The translations under genes were made by a program, and so were the position numbers. From positions 62,001 through 126,000 of the forward strand of contig NZ_FNNC01000001.1 of assembly GCF_900106595.1 (NCBI RefSeq): a DNA stretch of 64,000 bases, written 5' to 3'. Origin of the DNA: Marinococcus luteus (lineage in GTDB: Bacteria; Bacillota; Bacilli; Bacillales; Marinococcaceae). Of this stretch, positions 61,378 through 64,000 are shown piece by piece. How positions within the stretch are numbered: position 1 is the first letter of the stretch; each line of letters begins with the position of its first letter. The notes beneath the pieces are model-generated. The model was not told where the DNA came from. It did not search any database and saw only the letters and a program-made list of their open reading frames with translations.

Positions 61378-63000
61378 ATGAAAGTGCTGTACGATCAACC
61401 AATGGAGAACAATCATTTTTTGCATGACTATCAAAGGGGAGAACCCAGTGCCAGGCAGCTCTTTCATTACGCTGGGAATACACAGGGGGTGCAGGACCGG
61501 CTTCGTTATTTAGACGGCCGGTCTTTTGAGCGCCGGCGCTTAAAACAGCTTCTGCAAAAGTATAATGACCGCCTGCATTACGGAGAAAGAGCGGTTACAG
61601 CCCTCGAAAAACTTGAAAGCGAAGAAACCGTCATTGTAGCCGGCGGCCAGCAGGCCGGTATGCTTACCGGGCCGTCTATGGTTATATCCAAGGCTGTATC
61701 AGTAATTAAGCTGGCAGAGCATGAACAAAAGAGGCTGGGGCGCCCTGTGCTTCCTTTATTTTGGATCGCGGGCGAGGACCATGACTGGGAGGAAGTAAAC
61801 CATGTCAACTTCCCGGTCGAAGGACACCTTGATAAAACGAGGTTTGAAGGGAACTTTCTTCCAAACGTGCCTGTGTCTGAGCAGCCGTTTGATCCAGCGG
61901 AAGCGGAAGGATTCGTGGAAGAAGCCTTTTCAAAGCTCCGTGAGACTCCGCTTACAAATGAATTAAGAAACGAAGTGCATGTACTGGTGCACAGTTCAGG
62001 ATCATGGTCCCAGTTTTTCGCAGAGATGATGCGCTGGCTGTTTAAAGATACGGATCTCATCATGATGGATCCGCAGCAGCCGGAGTGGAGAGAACTGGGC
62101 GCCCCACTGTTTAAGAGCCTGCTGTCTGTGCCGGGAAAAATAAATGAGGCTGTTTATCAAGGCGCAGCTGAAAGGGCGGAAGCGGGTTACGGGGATGTCG
62201 AAGGCATCAATTTTGACAGCGGCCACCTGTTTTATCATATAAATCATGTGCGGCATCTGCTTGAATATACAGGCGGGGCCTGGCGGAGCCGGAGATCAGG
62301 AGAAACGATGGAAGCGGAGAAATTACTGGAAGAAGCAGTACACGCCCCCTTTCGTTTCAGTACTGATGTAGTCACCCGGCCACTGATGCAGGAACAGATG
62401 CTTCCGGTTCTTCATTTCGTGGCAGGCCCGGGGGAGATACAGTACTGGTCTCTTTTGAAGCCGTTGTTTGAAACATTGGGCCTGCGGCTGCCGATTGTGC
62501 AAAAGCGCATGGAGATACATTACGCCACCCGGCAGGTACAGCAGGCTGCTGAAAAAGAACATATTTCCTTTAGGGAACTGCTGAACTTACCGGCACTCGA
62601 ACAAAAGCTTCAGGAGGTAAAGCATGCTGCCCTTGAAGTGGACGGAAAAGCCAAAGCGGCACAGGTGATGAAGGAAATGAAAGAAGCGCATGCCGCTCTT
62701 GCGGACGAATGGATTCGGCAGTTTCCTTCACAGGAAAGTTTTGCAGAAGAAAACTGGCGGCGGATTGAAAAAGAAGTCCGGTATCTTGGGGACCGGCTGG
62801 ATGCGGAACAGGGGCGTACCGTACAGGTTCACGTACGGCGGCTCGAAATGATTATAGGTCAGCTCTACCCGCGCCGGCAGCCAGCGGAACGGCAGGTGAA
62901 CATTCTGTTTATGCTGAATGAGTTCGGCGACTGTCTTCCGTCACAGGTTTCAGCTGAAACAGAGTGGAAAAGCGGCCGGCAGAATATTATATTACTGTAG
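61378..63000 (+). CDS. bshC: Putative cysteine ligase of bacillithiol synthesis
   Basis: Joins cysteine to glucosaminyl-malate, the last step in making bacillithiol, the main low-mass thiol of Bacillus. The 540-residue protein has the family blocks GGQQAGMLTGPSMVISKA and PLFWIAGEDHDWEEVNH, and a C-terminal coiled region (about 395-480). It matches B. subtilis YllA. Ends at the hairpin at 63036, just before the dcw cluster. Confidence 0.95.
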   Translation: MKVLYDQPMENNHFLHDYQRGEPSARQLFHYAGNTQGVQDRLRYLDGRSFERRRLKQLLQKYNDRLHYGERAVTALEKLESEETVIVAGGQQAGMLTGPSMVISKAVSVIKLAEHEQKRLGRPVLPLFWIAGEDHDWEEVNHVNFPVEGHLDKTRFEGNFLPNVPVSEQPFDPAEAEGFVEEAFSKLRETPLTNELRNEVHVLVHSSGSWSQFFAEMMRWLFKDTDLIMMDPQQPEWRELGAPLFKSLLSVPGKINEAVYQGAAERAEAGYGDVEGINFDSGHLFYHINHVRHLLEYTGGAWRSRRSGETMEAEKLLEEAVHAPFRFSTDVVTRPLMQEQMLPVLHFVAGPGEIQYWSLLKPLFETLGLRLPIVQKRMEIHYATRQVQQAAEKEHISFRELLNLPALEQKLQEVKHAALEVDGKAKAAQVMKEMKEAHAALADEWIRQFPSQESFAEENWRRIEKEVRYLGDRLDAEQGRTVQVHVRRLEMIIGQLYPRRQPAERQVNILFMLNEFGDCLPSQVSAETEWKSGRQNIILL

Positions 63001-63035
63001 CATCTTCGTGCTGGTTTATACGATATCCGGCTGGA

Positions 63036-63065
63036 AACTTCCCGAAATAGCGGGAAGTTTTTTTT
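63036..63065 (+). terminator. Terminator after bshC
   Basis: AACTTCCCG pairs perfectly with CGGGAAGTT around AAATAG, then T7. Confidence 0.93.
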
Positions 63066-63085
63066 GTTAAAAAAATTTTCCGGAA

Positions 63086-63115
63086 AAAGTGGTACAAAGT
63101 GGGGGAATGTGGTAA
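63086..63115 (+). promoter_or_regulatory. MraZ operator: three 10-bp direct repeats
   Basis: AAAGTGGTAC, AAAGTGGGGG and AATGTGGTAA follow one another in exact 10-bp register, 36 nt before mraZ. MraZ is known to bind such GTGG-type repeats at the dcw promoter, so this is its probable autoregulatory site. Confidence 0.85.
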
Positions 63116-63150
63116 CTTAAATATATGGAGTGGTGAAAGGTTGGGTCCAT

Positions 63151-63582
63151 ATGTTTATGGGAGAATATCAACATAATATGGACGATAAAGGAAGAATTAT
63201 TATACCATCCCGTTTTCGGGAGAAGTTGGGAGATTCTTTCGTCGTTACCCGTGGTCTGGATGGATGCTTGTTTGTTTATCCATATGACGAATGGGAACGT
63301 ATTGAAACCAAATTAAAAGCTTTGCCTTTCACAAAAAAAGACGCAAGGGCATTCACCCGTTTTTTCTTTTCAGGAGCATCTGAGTGCGAACTTGATAAGC
63401 AGGGACGTTCGATGATTCCAACCACCCTCCGCCAATATGCAGAATTAAAAAAAGAATGTATGATCATCGGGGTAAGCAGCCGAGTAGAAATATGGGATAA
63501 ACACAAATGGGACGAATATTACGCAGAATCAGAAGAAGTATTTCCAGAGATTGCAGAGAACATGGCCGATTTGGATTTTTAA
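63151..63582 (+). CDS. mraZ: Transcriptional regulator MraZ
   Basis: AbrB-like DNA-binding protein at the head of the dcw cluster. The 143 residues match the B. subtilis length; two SpoVT/AbrB-type repeats ([38 protein letters not shown]) each carry the DxxGR signature. GAAAGG about 10 nt before ATG 63151 is the site; in-frame upstream GTG codons extend it by 7 residues. The triple repeat upstream suggests autorepression. Confidence 0.95.
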   Translation: MFMGEYQHNMDDKGRIIIPSRFREKLGDSFVVTRGLDGCLFVYPYDEWERIETKLKALPFTKKDARAFTRFFFSGASECELDKQGRSMIPTTLRQYAELKKECMIIGVSSRVEIWDKHKWDEYYAESEEVFPEIAENMADLDF

Positions 63583-63618
63583 AGCAGCATCAAACACGTT
63601 TTTGCCGGAGGAATAGAA

Positions 63619-64000
63619 GTGCCGCCACAATTTGAGCATGAAACCGTATTAAAGGAAGCAGCAGTCCAGGGACTGAACATTCAGCCGCACGGTGTGTATG
63701 TTGACTGTACCCTCGGCGGCGGTGGACACAGTGAAGAAATTATAAAACAGCTGTCTGCTGAAGGCTTTTTAATCGCCTTTGACCAGGATGAGGAAGCGAT
63801 TGAGCATGCACAGCAGCGGCTGCGTGCCTATGGGGAAAATTTCAGGATCGTACATAGCAATTTCCAGTTTTTAAAGGAAGAACTGCTTGAGCTTCAAGCC
63901 GGGCAGGTGAACGGAATATTATTCGATCTTGGAGTTTCATCACCGCAGTTCGACCGTCCGGAAAGAGGATTCAGCTACCGCTATAATGCTCCTCTTGATA
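63619..64000 (+). CDS. rsmH: 16S rRNA (cytosine1402-N4)-methyltransferase, 5' part
   Basis: Methylates C1402 of 16S rRNA. The first 127 codons are in the window and the gene runs off the right edge. The frame starts at GTG 63619 behind GCCGGAGGA, reading [19 protein letters not shown] (Met at initiation). The SAM motif [10 protein letters not shown] and the [17 protein letters not shown] block identify it. It is 36 nt after mraZ, the standard dcw order. Confidence 0.95.
   Translation, partial: MPPQFEHETVLKEAAVQGLNIQPHGVYVDCTLGGGGHSEEIIKQLSAEGFLIAFDQDEEAIEHAQQRLRAYGENFRIVHSNFQFLKEELLELQAGQVNGILFDLGVSSPQFDRPERGFSYRYNAPLD

Overview
The window is a chromosomal segment of a Gram-positive, low-GC, spore-forming-type bacterium of the Bacillaceae. 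The gene order is largely that of the Bacillus subtilis region from ykuQ to yllB-mraW: dapH-dapL-mscS-ykuU, ktrC, rnjA-rpoY, def, ykyA, pdhABCD, speA-yktA-yktB-ykzI-suhB, ylaF-typA-ylaI-ylaL-ylaK-ylaN, pycA, ctaA, ricF(ylbF), ylbG-rsmD-coaD-ylbL-tmcAL-ylbN-rpmF-ylbP, bshC, mraZ, rsmH. Several genes point to a salty and/or alkaline habitat: a NaChBac-type voltage-gated sodium channel, a CPA1 Na+/H+ antiporter, a BCCT compatible-solute transporter, an MscS channel, and many Glu/Asp-rich proteins. A moderately halophilic or alkaliphilic Bacillaceae is my inference; the species is not identified.

Layout. 1-5.6 kb: acetyl-branch lysine/DAP operon, then a mechanosensitive channel, a peroxiredoxin and the K+ gating subunit KtrC. 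5.6-10.2 kb: antiporter, OsmC, an AHSA1-like protein, a second MurG and a Fur-box-controlled siderophore-binding lipoprotein. 10.2-14 kb: RNase J1/RpoY, peptide deformylase, YkyA lipoprotein. 14-19.4 kb: pyruvate dehydrogenase operon. 19.4-32.6 kb: BCCT transporter, polysaccharide deacetylase lipoprotein, SpeA, small conserved Bacillus genes, TypA, PhoH, YlaN. 32.8-40.9 kb: pyruvate carboxylase, photolyase, Eis-like acetyltransferase, haem A synthase divergent from CtaM. 40.9-43.2 kb: YtvI-like permease, thioesterase, RicF. 43.2-54.2 kb: a block absent between ylbF and ylbG in B. subtilis, holding CbpB, TnrA, aspartokinase, the sodium channel, two FAD enzymes, an SDR and a T-box-controlled proBAC operon. 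54.2-64 kb: the ylb genes, L32, BshC and the start of the division/cell-wall (dcw) cluster with a triple MraZ operator.

The genes form recognisable modules: diaminopimelate supply and wall synthesis (dapH/aminotransferase/dapL, murG2, thrD, mraZ-rsmH), central carbon entry (pdh, pycA), c-di-AMP-linked K+/carbon control (ktrC, cbpB, and pycA as a CbpB target known in B. subtilis), RNA processing (rnjA, ricF, phoH), haem-copper oxidase maturation (ctaA, ctaM) and proline/nitrogen control (proBAC T-box, tnrA). Most transcription units end in strong hairpin terminators, often bidirectional and sometimes overlapping the stop codon.

I saw no tRNA, rRNA, CRISPR array, insertion sequence, prophage or clear pseudogene. 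I found no convincing wholly new multi-gene system. The most interesting items are regulatory: the TnrA autoregulatory site, the hairpin that both terminates ricF and masks the next ribosome binding site, the BCCT operator candidate, the structured leaders, and the 11-kb ylbF/ylbG insertion.
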